Origin: Melampsora larici-populina 98AG31 | Taxonomy: Eukaryota > Basidiomycota > Pucciniomycetes > Pucciniales > Melampsoraceae | Direction of reading: 5' to 3' | Assembly (NCBI RefSeq): GCF_000204055.1 | Contig: NW_006768844.1 | Coordinates: forward strand, 1 to 64,000 | Length of the DNA stretch: 64,000 nucleotides | Shown here: positions 11,106-23,491 of the stretch, in pieces | How positions within the stretch are numbered: the first letter of the stretch is position 1 | Layout: each line of letters starts with the position of its first letter | Position numbers and translations under genes: made by a program | Notes under the pieces: model-generated | The model's database searches: none | Seen by the model: the letters and a program-made list of their open reading frames with translations, nothing else | Told to the model about the DNA's origin: nothing

Positions 11106-12703
11106 TTCTTCTTTCTCTTAAATGTGAATGAAAAAAACTTTGGGAAATAAGTTGGATTGATGAGGTTTGGATTGAGAAAAAGAAATGGTGGTAAGACAGA
11201 AAAAAAACCACCCGTTGAAATTTTTTATATGTAGCTTTTTTTCTTCAATCCGCTTACAAATCATATCAAAATAAAAACAAAAACTTGTCGGATATTTTTT
11301 TCATCCAATTTGAAAAATACAATTTTGATTTTGTTCCTTTTTTACAATTAAACTGCGGAGTATAGATTCAGTCAAGTTTATCATTTAAAGCAAAATTTGT
11401 AGAAACACAAAGAAATTCATTAAACTTTTATAATGAAAGCTGAAATTCGATTTGATTTGGAATGAAGCTTTTCTCTCTCTGTCTCTTTCAAGGAAAGCCA
11501 GATTCTTAAGTGAAGATTTCCCCAAAAAAAACTTATAAAACTTGTGTTGTTCAAGATAATGATTTTAACGAGAGTTTCATTTTTGATTGAAATGGTGTTT
11601 TCCAAAATGAATTTTCTTGTTTTAAACCTTTAAAAGATCAGTTTACCCTTTCTTTTTTTGGGGGGTTTCACTTCCTATCTAATCTAATTTCTTCAACCAA
11701 CGTGTCTAAGAACAATCAACTAAACTCCATATTGTATCTTATCAAAGATCTCCTTGAACATCGGATCATATGACTCAAGCGTATGAATTTGATACATAGA
11801 TATATGAAAACTTTAAGTTCAGATCATCAAAAGGGGTTTGTAAAGAATCAACACAATCGGATTGAATTCCAGCTTTTGATTTTTTTTTGATAGGAAAAAG
11901 GGGATACCTTTTTAACGTATATACTTTTTCCGGGCCCGGGCTTGTGTTACAGAGCTAAAGGATATGTATGATCCCTTCCATTCAGACTTGGATGACTTTT
12001 GTTTGATAGATTCATCATTTTAGGTTTGATTCAAGATAAAAAACGTTCAGCTAACTCATACATACTATCAAAACACTATATATAAACTCTATTTTGTATG
12101 AGGAAAAACGTGGTTTGATGATAAGAGACACGTTCAAAATAATATCAACTTTTGAAAATATTTCTTTGACTTGGATTCTGTTGATAAACATCTCCAAAAA
12201 ATCAATCGCGAACACACACACACAAGTGATTAAATAATCACAAAGGATTTTGTATTTAAACCTCCTAGAGCATAATTCAAAAAATCAAATTTGATCCATC
12301 AAAAAAAAATCATCACATGTTTCTTTTGATAAAATAAAATCATACGATTTCATTATCGATATTTTTCCTTGGTTTTTGTTCTTTTTCTTTCAAAAATGAT
12401 AGTATAGATAAGACCAAAAAAAGGATATATGAAGAGATGATTCGTAACCTGAACCTTTGTATGATATCAAAAAGAAAACAGGAAATGAAAAGGTTTATAA
12501 TAGGTTGTTTGAATTTATACCATTGAATTTATATCTTGATAAACTTAGCTTCAATGTATGACTGGTTCTTGAAATTTGTTGTGTACGTATTGATTAACAT
12601 CCAATCAAAAACAAGTTCAAATGACCATTCAAAGTCACCAATTTTGAAAAGACTTGGTAGATAAGTAAAGTATAATTGATCAAGAAACCGAGGTTTAAGA
12701 AAA
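11106..12703. other. Intergenic region between the monooxygenase gene and TRM112
   Basis: About 1.6 kb of very AT-rich DNA with many A and T runs. It should hold the promoter of the minus-strand monooxygenase gene (start at 11105) and the 3' flank of TRM112. No open frame here has a recognisable domain. Confidence 0.5.
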
Positions 12704-13372
12704 TCATCGATGAATTTCATGTTCAGCTAACAACTATATAATAGTTTAATCCAGAAACCCAAATTCATAAATCAATACATGATGTTTTCTTAACCAGAAA
12801 AAGAAGTAGAGAAAAGTACTTTACCATATTAGGTATTCCATCTTTAATTACAAAGATATGTGAACAAGATGGACAAACCATTTGTCCTTCCTGTACATGA
12901 ATCTAAAGGAATCGTTTTTTTTTGACGAAAATCAAAATCAAAGTCAATAAGTGATGATGATTTGATTTCAGAGATTTCTTAAAATCTTAAAAGATTTCAC
13001 TTACTTCAAGTAATGCATGGTGTAATGCTAACCAAATCTCATCAGGTATTGAATTAGGATCTTCGATTTGTTGATCAGGTATAGAATCAGGTAACCGATC
13101 ATCACCTAACTGCAAAAAAACCAAAAAAAATTAGTTTTGAATGGATTTTTTTTTTGAAGGAACATAGTTGAGGTTAACTTAACTGATCTACTAGCTTCAA
13201 GTAAAGCATTAAAATCAAGTTTAGGTAAAAATCCCATCAAGAATTCTTTATTGAAATTTGATGGAATGGTTTCTAGTTTGGTTATTGATTGAAACTTTAA
13301 GGGAAAGTTTGTGGGGGTTGAACAGGTTCTTGAGTTACATGATAGTAGGTTATGGGTTATTAATCGGACCAT
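12704..13372 (-). CDS. TRM112: TRM112, multifunctional methyltransferase activator subunit
   Basis: Trm112 is a small zinc-binding protein that activates several methyltransferases acting on tRNA, 18S rRNA and release factor eRF1 (Trm9, Trm11, Bud23 and Mtq2 in yeast). Four minus-strand exons (13184-13372, 13005-13109, 12825-12902, 12704-12733) give 133 residues, close to the family size. The N-terminus MVRLITHNLLSC has Cys12 and Cys17; the second zinc pair is Cys108 and Cys111 (VCPSCSHIF). The family signatures FLPKLDFNALLEAS, LHHALLE, GIPNM and the C-terminal LLAEHE are all present. The last exon is only 30 nt and was found by the conserved C-terminus and an in-frame TAG acceptor. The plus-strand frame at 13311-13577 is antisense to it. 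Confidence 0.93.
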
Positions 13373-15838
13373 TTTCTTTTCTTCTTTTTTTTCTTATTTG
13401 ATCGGTTTAATTTACGATTTGTTGGTTTTGTTGCTGTTTTTTATTTTGATTTTGTTTCGTTTGATTTTGTTTCGTTTGTTCGTTTTCTGGTTCAGAATAT
13501 CTTTTTCTCGTTCTTCAGGTTTCTTGACTAGAATTGATGAATCTGATGGTTTGCTGGTATTGAGTGTTTGCTTTTGAGAAGTTGATGGGTGATTTCAATT
13601 TGGTAAAACCAAGCTCTAAACTTTTTCATTAAGCTGCATGTATGCGTCAAGTAACAAGTTAAAACCTAACTTAACGGAGATAAAAACACGTGATTAAAAC
13701 CGATCGCTCTTTTTGAAGGGGCGCGGGTCGGGACCGTGGAAGACTATTTGAAGTTTTGAGTCTCAACTTGCAAGTTCCACCCTGGATGTAAAATAGACCG
13801 ATTATTGACTTTTCAAAATTATTCAAAGTGTGGATAAGTACTATCCAAGTGCATATCGGTCTTGAAGGGGATCACAAGCGCTACCGGTTACGCTTCCAAA
13901 GTTTTCCCTGTCAAGGATGCAGGCGTATGACTCGCGAAATTCGTCAGACCTAAAGTTCAAGGTGATGAGAGCGTTGGGATTTCTACCTTTCGAGAAGAAA
14001 ATCTGAATAGCGGATCACATTCATCGGCTCCCTGGACCCATCAAAGTGAAGGTTTATAATTTGATCCGCATTGGTCTCAAGAGGAACTCATGAAAGTTAT
14101 CACTGGGTTGTCCTGATAATAGATAAAATGTGGTCCTCGGAGGTCTTAGGTAAATTAATATGTCCACAGTTCAAATGACTCAAGATACATAGCAATGCTC
14201 AAAGTGTTGGTTGCGCTGTAAAAATAACAATAGTTTTTTGGAGAATTCTATTAACACTTGATCTGGAAAACATAAGATGAAAATGATCAAGTAGAAAGTA
14301 TAGCTCCCAAAAATCTTGGATAGTCTGATAGCCTCATGGTGTATGTAAGGAAAAGTGAATCCAGAGTTTCTTGAATATTCTGGCAAAACTGATCATTCTT
14401 GAAAACAAATAGTAGAACTGGACACCAAAAAAGGCTTCAAAAAGATAGAAGGCATATGTTACTTGGGTTCAGCTTGCTGAAATGGCCTTTGATGTCTTTC
14501 AAATTCAACCTGACTGAGTTCTTTTTCTCACTTGGATTTTGTTGTGGACTCTGGTAAAAATAACAAAAAAAAGAAAGAATCAATGAAGGAAGGTTAGAAC
14601 TCTTTGTCTCAATTGCAACCACGTGCTCGGTTTTCACATACATAATACGCGGTACTTTCAGATACATACCTCATCAACTCTCCAGCGCTGCCAAGTCTCT
14701 ACGCTTGCCTCCGGATGTTACCGTTTGAGCGTATCTGACCTCATCGTCCCGAGCAAGTCAGACATTTGATCTCAAATTATATGTGTAGAAATATGAGGAT
14801 TTTAAATCCTTCGACCAGAACTTCCATCGCATCCAGTATCAAAGCTGTGCAAATATGTTGATGGTTCATTGATGGAAGACCTTATTCAAAGAAAAGATAA
14901 GATCCAGCTTTGACTATATGATCTTGGCACCTGTCGATTCTTTATATGTAACTATAGATGGAGAAAGTCAAAACTCAAACTCCTCTCGTCAAGACACATT
15001 ACCATTGTGTCGCATCGGCAGCTCGGCTGACGCCGACGGATAGAGTCCGGTAACGTGTTTTCAAAGTATCGATCTGAGCGACATTCCTGCTCTCAGTTGA
15101 AAATAAGATTCCAGTATGTCATTCAAATTGCAGGATGAGGTTGGGCCTTTGTTCTAGTCTACGTATGAACCAGGCGACGCCTTTCCTTGCACGGCCCAAT
15201 GATTAGATCACCATGATTCAGATCATACAAGCTACGGGCATCTGCGTGCCTAATGAGGCTATGCAGCGCAGATTGCTAGCAATAAATATGAACCCGTTGC
15301 ACGCGCATCAGATCAAAAGCAATCTTGTTTTAATCATGATGAGTCAGAGATTCTGTGTTGATGGCGAACTCAAAGACTCTTTGAACTAATAACAATTTGA
15401 ATCAAATCATCAGATAGAATTTGATGACGTAAATAGCATCTCTTTGTAATCGAACTCCTGAGTGGACCTTGAGGTAAAGATTGAGAGATCGTCTCATAAC
15501 ACATGTGACGTTGCACTGCGGCCACCTTTTTCAAGAGCTGCGGAGGGGGAGGCTTGGATTGCTGAAGCTCGATCACCATAAGACATTTTTTGAGCAGTTT
15601 GTATCAAGAGAGGTTATAAAAGAGCGCAGTCTATCGTTCAAATATCCCCTTTGGCCATCTCTTCGTTCATTTATCTGCAGACCCCAACGGCAGTTCAGAG
15701 CTCAAATTGTCTTGATAGTTTATACAAATTCCCGATATCCCGATTGCAGCTGCTCAATTTCCTCACTTTCAATACACATCAAATAGAAAATAAACGATTC
15801 TTGTTGCTTATCCTATTTCTATTTTCTTATTGAGAAAT
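13373..15838. other. Intergenic region upstream of the nucleoside-hydrolase-like gene
   Basis: About 2.4 kb between divergently transcribed genes. No convincing gene; short frames on both strands lack known motifs. The right end contains a TATA-like site (15613-15619). Confidence 0.5.
15613..15619 (+). promoter_or_regulatory. TATA-like box
   Basis: TTATAAAAGAG lies about 220 bp upstream of the start codon at 15839. It is the best TATA-like match in the proximal region. The role is inferred from position only. Confidence 0.35.
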
Positions 15839-17715
15839 ATGAAGCACAACGTTAAATCCTTCTTGGCATCAGCCATCCCTGCCATTATTGCGGTAATACT
15901 TGCCACACGTTAGTCTTTCTCGCCAAAGTGTAAAAAATCGAACATTCCATGTTAGACGTCGAGCTGATCACCTTCCTTCGTCTTGATCAAGAAAATGATG
16001 AGGTCATGGGTGTTGGACACTTCTCCCTAAAGAAACGTATGCATGACCGATCAATAACCGACGCAGAAGTATGGCAGTATGAGGCAAAAATGAGAAACCC
16101 AATGCACAACGATGCGAACTCCGCAAATCTTATGAATCACCTGAAGTCTTCACCTAAAGCTGAGGAACTTCGCATCTTTCGAGATTCCAAGCGTCGCTTG
16201 TATGAAGAGCTTGCTGCATCTAGTACACATGATCAATCTGATGTCAAGTCGAAGTCCACAATGGATGACTCAAAGGTGCAGGTGCCAGAGGATGTCAAGA
16301 ACGCTGTACAACTTGAATCATGGCGAACCAGTACAAAATTAACCAAAGACAATATCAACAAAATCATTGAAGATGTGAAGTTAGAACGCAATGGAGCCCT
16401 CAGTATTGCAGCAAAATATGCCGACGCAGTTAAAAAAGGAAATTATGCTGTCATCCTTGATAATGAGGGTGACGATTTGGCGTATCTTTGGATGACTTTG
16501 GAAGATGGACATATCCCAAAGGTCATCATCACCTATGGTGGTTATCCCGACCTTCGCTTCCAGGCCGTCCAAGAATTTGTCACGGCTATTTGCGAGAAAC
16601 TTGAAATTGCCCCCGATGAGCGTCCAAAGGTCTATAGAGGCTTCGCCAATCCATATCCGCCTGGAAAGCAAAGAGCTGCCTATGATGAGGTCGAAGGATT
16701 GGGTTACATTGAAAAGTCTTATCGTCAAGAATTAATTGAGAAATCCAAAGTGCTTGAAAATGAGCTGAAAGAAGATGAAAATTGGATGGATCATCCCGAG
16801 TTCGCAGAGGGTATCACGGCTCTAGGAAAGCTTATTGACGATTCGGAATATACTGCAATTTCTGTGCTCACTTGCCCAGCGGCTGTTGCCCACGTGATTA
16901 ACCAAAAGGCAGCTAGAGCAAAGAAGATAGGGGTCACGATGTCAAGTCCATGGGCCTACTCAAATGGTGAACATGGTGTACGCTACGAATCAACCTTCAA
17001 TTCAAATAGACAAATCACTGCGATGAACAAATTGTTGCAAACCCAAGTTGACTTTTTAGGTGTGGGTGGAGGGACTGCCAAGACAAAAGGAATGCGAACT
17101 ATTCATGATGCCAAACATGGCAATGGCGCAGGAGGAAGTAAAATATACGCAGAAAAAGGGTTACAAAATCTAGAAAAAGTCGTGTCCACCAGCTCAGATA
17201 CCAGATTCCTCAAGATAATGGCTCATGCTGGGGAAAATGTCGCAAATTCAAAATGGAAAGACTGGGATTTGGATTTTAGACAGCTATGGGCTTATCTTAA
17301 CATTCAAGAGCCTGAACATCGTGGTGCAGCTACTCTTAGATACCTACTTAGGTATCTTGGCAGCGCTGTGGCAGACACCCCGCACTCTTCCAATTCTCCC
17401 AGAGCTCTCACATGGAGTGGCGATAAGATGATGTCTTTATTCAAATTATGGGTAGTATGGAAAAACCCTGTTGAGTGGCAAGCTCCCTCAGCTGACCTGC
17501 ATGCGGTAATAACAACAAGCAAAGACTATATCAAGGGGATCACAGGTGCTGCACGTTATACAACAGGGGAGATTCCGAGCCAAAGGGGCCCGGAACTTGT
17601 GAGCTTTGTCAAACCCAATGCCCGGGAGAAAAATGTTCACTATTCTATCAGTGACATGAATTTTTACTTGGTCATCAACAGATTTCAAGAGATTGTGAAT
17701 AAGTATGCAGCTTAA
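15839..17715 (+). CDS. Predicted secreted nucleoside-hydrolase-like protein, copy 1
   Basis: Exon 1 is 15839-15908 and exon 2 is 15956-17715, joined over a 47-bp intron to give 609 residues. The ATG at 15839 was chosen because it adds a hydrophobic leader (FLASAIPAIIAVILAT) typical of a secretion signal, and the paralogue at 45847 has the same arrangement. VILDNEGDD places Asp192, Asp196 and Asp197 at the D-x3-D-D spacing that binds Ca2+ and ribose in nucleoside hydrolases. VIITYGG and YTAISVLTCPAAVAHVI follow, as in that fold, and GVGGGTAKTKGM and WQAPSADLHAVITT are shared with the paralogue. It is about twice the length of classical enzymes (about 310-340 residues), with extra N- and C-terminal parts. 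Activity on nucleosides is unproven; it could be a catalytically altered family member. Confidence 0.7.
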
Positions 17716-18408
17716 TGAGACTGGTATGTTCTCTGAAGTTGTAAAAGTGTCCATAGGGTGTCAAGGGAAATCTGGATACCAAGAGTGTGTAAGCATTCTC
17801 AGACACCAAAAGCTCCAGATGTGGTGATTTCTACCTACTTCCGTCTTGACTTGATAGTGAAACTTGTTGTACCCTTTCTTCTTTTTTGTCTTTTCCTTAA
17901 AGATTCCCCAAGTGCACCTTGACTGTGATCTTGCTAACATGCTGTGAATGACTTGTGACATCTACAAGTATCCTATGAATCAATGATGTAACCCTGTAAT
18001 TGTAGAGCACTGTGAATGATGGTGATTGATGATTGATTTAGGTTCTTATTTCAACCAAATCAGACTACATTCAATTGTTTAAGAGAGCCTTGTGTTTCCC
18101 TATCTCTGTTAGTCTGGTTAGCAGCCCATTTCCCCCAAAGCCAGACATATCTTTTTGGCATGTTTTTCATAACAGCTCAACATATGATTATACTACTTGT
18201 GAATTATGGCTGCTGCCTGTCTATCCATGCCACCAAGATAGACATCCATAGGATTATTTCAATCTCTCTAGTTCAGTCAAGGGGTGTGTATGATGGTAAG
18301 AAGGGTGAACTTAAGGGTTGTGAAACTGCACTATAGGCTTGATGAGCTTTAAGAAGAGCAGCTAAGGCTTGAAAAGATCAAAAGTATTGTTTTTCCTTAC
18401 ACCACGAA
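17716..18408. other. 3' flank of the nucleoside-hydrolase-like gene
   Basis: About 700 bp with no recognised gene. The minus-strand frame at 17761-17961 has no domain signature. Confidence 0.4.
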
Positions 18409-18596
18409 CCCCCCTTTTGGTTGAGAAACCGTTTATGGGGGGGTTCAAGAGCAAACTGCTGAAGACCCGTGGGGTCTTCGGTTTGGCCCCGGGTCTTCCG
18501 CGGTTTCGCAACAAGTTGCTGATGTACGGTTTCTCAACCAAAAGGGGGAGTTGATCAACCGTACCTCAGCAACTTGTTGCAAAACCGCGGAAGACC
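18409..18596. repeat. Two interlocking inverted repeats
   Basis: Arm A1 (18409-18432, starting CCCCCCTTTTGGTTGAG) pairs with arm A2 (18526-18548, 23 bp perfect). Arm B1 (18492-18529, starting GGTCTTCCGCGGTTTCGC) pairs with arm B2 (18559-18596, 38 bp with two mismatches). A2 lies between B1 and B2, and B1 lies between A1 and A2, so the stems interleave and share bases 18526-18529. The segment lies 230 bp upstream of the CMC transposase gene. Confidence 0.85.
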
Positions 18597-18827
18597 ACCA
18601 CGGATGATCAACCTGTCTCACAATACCCGTTGATAACCACGGATGTAAGCTGTTGAACACCGGTTTGGTACCCATGATCAAAGGATGTGTTCCTTTTTCC
18701 CTTTGATCAATGGAAGATTTTTGATTTCCTCCTTTCATCGTCGTTTCCATCCATCAAACCTCAACATGGCCCAGCCCGAGATACCTACATGTAAACCGAT
18801 CTTTCAAGAAACAACCATCAATCCGGA

Positions 18828-21800
18828 GTGCTGACATTCAGCTTGGATCTGCCAGGCTTTAACGAAGTCCAAGGTCAGCAAGGCATTTATTCATGCCTTG
18901 CTTGCGCTGGATCCCGAAACATCAAGCTCGCATCAATTCGGAGACACTGTCAAAATAACAGCCATTACGAGGCGCTTCAACAATGGCAAGCCACTCGAGG
19001 ATCGACCCCAGCATCCACATCTGTTGATGAAGAAGCAACTGCTTCATCATCAAAGTCAGACTCGGACAATGACCCTGGCAGTCTCATTGGCAGTCCAATG
19101 ATCACGACTCCAGTGCATTTGGATGATAACAACGAAGACGCGCGAGACTTCAATCAGCGGCAACGCACACTGATTGACCTCTGGACTCAAGATCAATCAG
19201 GTGTTTTCGATAATATCATCAACAATATTGATCATGTTTTAGAACAAGACTCTGAGGATGAAGAAGATCACAGTCTTAGCAGCGAGAATTCGGATCCTGC
19301 GATTTCAGAAATTGACCCTCTGCTGGATCAGAATGATGACGAGTCGCCCTGGGCTCCCTTCTCCAGTTTGGAAGTCAGTGGGTCGCTGCTACATCATCTG
19401 TTCACTATCATATAACTGACTGAACTGCGATTTTCCAGCAACTTGTGGGGTTATTGATCATAGGATCCACTCGGACAACAATGTCACAACGTCAATACGA
19501 ACGAGTGCGTTTGTATGTTGGTCTGCTGGGAGTCAAACTGTCTGGCTACAAAAGCATTCGTAACCTTCGCCAAAGGCTGAAGGCAACATACAGTTTCGAT
19601 GTTTCTGAAAGTCTCAGCCCTTTGGGCAAACCCACTTTTCGACTGAAAGTTGAGCAAATAATATCACAAGTAAGCTGCTGAACTTTTCATGAGTATATTG
19701 CCCAATAGCCAATAGCCTTTGCTGGAAACTAACAAAAGGCTGTCCTGTCTGTAGGAGTTAGCAAATCCTTACGTCGCTGAACACTTACAATTCATACCCA
19801 AATTGCCAAGTGTCAATTCCCAAGTCGATCGCCTGGCACAGTCAAAGAGATGGAGGGAGGAGCTCGACAGAGATCTTCGTGTTCAGATGATCAATTTACC
19901 ACAAGGGCACTTTTATATATTTGAGCCTGTACAGCTAAAATCCAAAATCATCGTCGTTCCGGAATTGTTTTATCAAGAGGGAACTGAGATCTTTGCAAAA
20001 TGTGCTAAAGCACAGCAATCTCTTTCACAGGATCAACATGGCCAACAAAACCTTCGCATTTACTTTGAAGCGTCTCCAGGAGGTTTTGATTCCGCTGTCT
20101 TATTGGTAATCAATGTCAAGGAATTTTGGAGGACATTCGATTCCATTGAAATACGCAAAGATTTCCTGATGAAGAGCTTTTGCGGTGATTCGATGTATGG
20201 TGAGCAATTTGTTAGTCCTGGATGAACGGGACCGATTCCTGCACGTTATTTACTTAAACTTTACGCATCTCAGAGGATTTTGGCACTGGCAATTTCTCAA
20301 AAGTCCCTTTACAAAATCCGTGGCGCAAGAAGGCTAAAGGTAAGATCATTCGACATGTGCCATTAGTCTTGTATTGCGACGATCTGTCTGGGAACATTTC
20401 AAAGCGATGGAACAAGCATATTGCTTTTTATTTCACATTAGCAGGATTACCGCCAAAGTTGTCGAATCAAGAATATAACTGTCATTTCTTGACTACATCA
20501 AACACAGCAGGCGCTCTGGAACTTGCTGAGCCTGTGGTAGATGACCTTAAGTAAGCTCTTCCATCTCATTTGTCATGTCAGAAATTTTATTCATTTGATA
20601 TTAAATCTCATCTTAACCCTTGGTACTTCTGGATTTACAGCAAAATTGCAACCGACGGCTTTGTGGCATATGATCATCTCGTACAGGCCGAAGTACTTGT
20701 GATGACTGCGGTACTCTGTCATTTGGGTGACTCACCGATGCACGCCGAGGTTACGAATACAATGAACCCAGCAGTTTCTTTGTCCACTTGTCGTGTGTGT
20801 GACTTGAAGGTGGAAACGTTGCTTAAGAAAAGATCAGCAAAATATGTCAGCAACTTTGTTGGTGTTGACGAAAAGGGAAAGAAGGTAAATTATTTATTCT
20901 TCAATATATTCACTTCAGCTAATGTATTTTCATTCTTTTATGAATCACAGCTGTCTCTACCTCCCCGGAGCTGGTCGGAAACAAAGAAAGGAACTCTTGA
21001 CCTTTGGGAATTAGCACAACGTCCACATAAAATCAGCGCATTCGACACCAAATCAGGATGGTTGGGTATTTGCGACACTCTCAATGCAACATTTGTCAAA
21101 CGTGTGCAAGAATGGTATCGCAATGAACAGTTTTCAAATCAAGAGGTGGCTCAAATGTGCAAGGATCTTAACGACGAATTTGGAGAACGCCTTTTTAATC
21201 CCTTCCTGCGTTTGAAAGGTGAGTTTGAAGTATTGATTTGTAATTTGTTTCATGTTTTATAATATAACAATCTGACTCTCTTCTTGCCTTGCGGTGGGTG
21301 AAGGATTTGATGGCCATAAGTGTACCCCAGTTGAAATTTTGCACGTTTTGTTGTTGGGCGTGGCAAAATACTTATTACGCCATCAAATGCAGCGTTGCTC
21401 TGCTAGCAAAAAAAACGAAATCTGGGGCCGGTGGCAATCTTTCAAGACGGCTGGTTTGAATATCCCTCCAATTCAGCCAAAATCAATGATTAACCATTTC
21501 CTCAGTTTGAATGGCAAGGAGTTCCGCACGGTACTTCAATCGGCACCTTTCATCTTTTATCAATGTTCATCAGTGTCGCATGAAGAACGTGAAGCTTGGT
21601 CAACGTTATCTCACCTTGCGCCTTTCATATTTCAGACATCAATTCCCGACATGAAGTCATACATCAAGCAACTTGGAATCCTCATCCCCAGGTTTCTTTA
21701 TTCAATTGTACAACTCACAGCTCAATGGTGTAACAAACCAAAGTTTCACATGCTGATTCACATCTGTGAATCCATCGAACGCTATGGTCCTGCATGCTTA

Positions 21801-22991
21801 TGTGCAACTGAGAACTTCGAAGGATACAACGGCAATACACGCGAATCCTCTATTCACTCGAACCATCTGAGTCCTAGCAAAGATATTGCTAATTCATTCA
21901 ACAACCACCGCTTGATCAGATCAGTTACAGCTGCATGTATGAATTATGACAGGAACCACAAGTGTTACGTCCAAGCAGGAAGCAAGGTAATTGAATTATT
22001 CAAAACTAATACCTTATTTCAGAAGGCACTTGGATACAACTCTAAGTGGAATGAGCCTGAAAATTTTAAAGGAGGTTGTGAGTTTCATGCAGAACATTTG
22101 ATTTTTGGGGCAATAACATGAACTGATTGTGATGTTCTTTAATGCTTTTTAATGTTCGATATGGTGTGGAATGTTTGATTATAGATCCTAAAAAGATACA
22201 ACCTTCACAACCTGAATTGCACATCCCTCAAGTCTGTTTGGATGCTTACCCATCGAAGACATGGAAAATTCTAGTCTCCTTTACTTTGAAGAATGGGCAT
22301 TCTTTTGGCGAAGGAGACTTCCTCTCGGTATATCATTATGGCCTTGCTCTTGTCTGCAAAAGACGTTGATTGATTTGACTTTTACACGTCCAATCGAGGC
22401 ATTTGGTTTCCAGATACGCGTCAGATAAGATGATTGGAAGGGTCAAGAGGATATGGATTCCCGCCGGGTCCACGGCAGAGCAGTGCAAGATTGAGGTATC
22501 CAGGTGCAAGACCGGCACTGTCAGTAAATTCTATTGCATGCGCGAGATTCAAGAAACAGCAGGAAGTGTCTGGATAAATCCTTTGGTAAGTGCAATTCAT
22601 TTGTTGACAAGGAGTTGGCAACATTTCTTGATATGAATGCGTTTAGGACATTGAGGGTATCCTCAACGTTCAACACGACTGCCATAAAAGTGGCTGCGAA
22701 GTCAAAAAGGATAGGCCAGTAATGATAGAAAGACGAGTTTCGAACAATCGAGAGTATGTGGTGGTTCATGAAGATACAAGTTTTTTTATACTCAATTCGG
22801 CCGCCTTCTATTTGTCGGAATTACATCGCTTTTGGGCACAGATTAGTTTTGTTGCAGTTAAACCTGCGGAATGGAAATTGGCTGTGTCGACTGGAATTGC
22901 CAATTGGGAAGAATCATTAAAAAAAACAAGAGCAAAAGGACACACAACACCAAAGGCAGAAAGGAAAAGAAGCAGCTCAAAAGGACGGTAA
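18828..22991 (+). CDS. CMC-superfamily (Tnp2/EnSpm-like) DNA transposase, multi-exon
   Basis: A chain of plus-strand exons encodes a large fungal transposase that would cut and paste its element in the nucleus. In order: a C2H2-like finger (YSCLACAGSRNIKLASIRRH, then HYEALQQW); an acidic linker; a YERVRLYVGLLGVKLSGYKS exon at 19440-19671; a region from 19756; LVLYCDDLSGNISKRWNKHI (likely first catalytic Asp) at about 20360-20551; HLGDSPMHAEV followed by CRVCDLK; TPVEILHVLLLGVAKYLL near 21320; and a late INPL/NVQHDCHKSGCEVKKDRP region near 22640-22720. Introns are inferred from GT/AG sites such as 20340-20350 and 20551. The true start and some C-terminal junctions (near 22100 and 22370) are unresolved, so I cannot say it is intact. 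Ends of the element were not found with confidence. Confidence 0.6.
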
Positions 22992-23491
22992 CAATGCTAA
23001 AAGCAACAAGAAAAGGAAATCAAATTGATTTGAATGTATCCTCCTCTTCATTTCAATCTCCTTCATATTGTTATCACTTAAATTTGGATTTTTGCTCTGT
23101 TGTACCTTCTTTTTTATTTTCTGTTGTGATTATTGAATCGCAGAGAATTCAATCTTACATTGATTTCTATCAATCACATCATTGTATTTATATTGTTACA
23201 TTTGGATTGATTGAATCACAGAGAAATTAATCTTACATTTCGATTTCCAGATTTCAAATCTCTGATCCTACCCTAAGAAATTCCTATAAATATGATAAGA
23301 AGAACTTAACAACATCAAGGATTCAAGGATTGACTGAGGTCAAGATTGATTCTTTATTCCAAATGTCACACACAGTGTGTGGTATGTCACAGGGGGTGGA
23401 TGATCACATTGGGGTTTCCCGGGTCTTCGTCGAACTTCTCAAATGAAACGACTTCATCATTTCCACCATCCGCCATATCACCACGATTACA
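22992..23491. other. Short repeat between two transposon-associated genes
   Basis: Contains a diverged direct repeat (GATTGAATCGCAGAG at about 23131 and GATTGAATCACAGAG at about 23209, each followed by a TCTTACATT motif). No gene was recognised. Confidence 0.4.

Noticed and set aside
13311..13577. 88-residue Phe/Leu-rich plus-strand frame resembling a membrane peptide
   Set aside because: Overlaps the first TRM112 exon in antisense and continues into its T-rich upstream region; no domain.
16381..16728. 115-residue minus-strand frame
   Set aside because: Antisense shadow of the first nucleoside-hydrolase-like gene.
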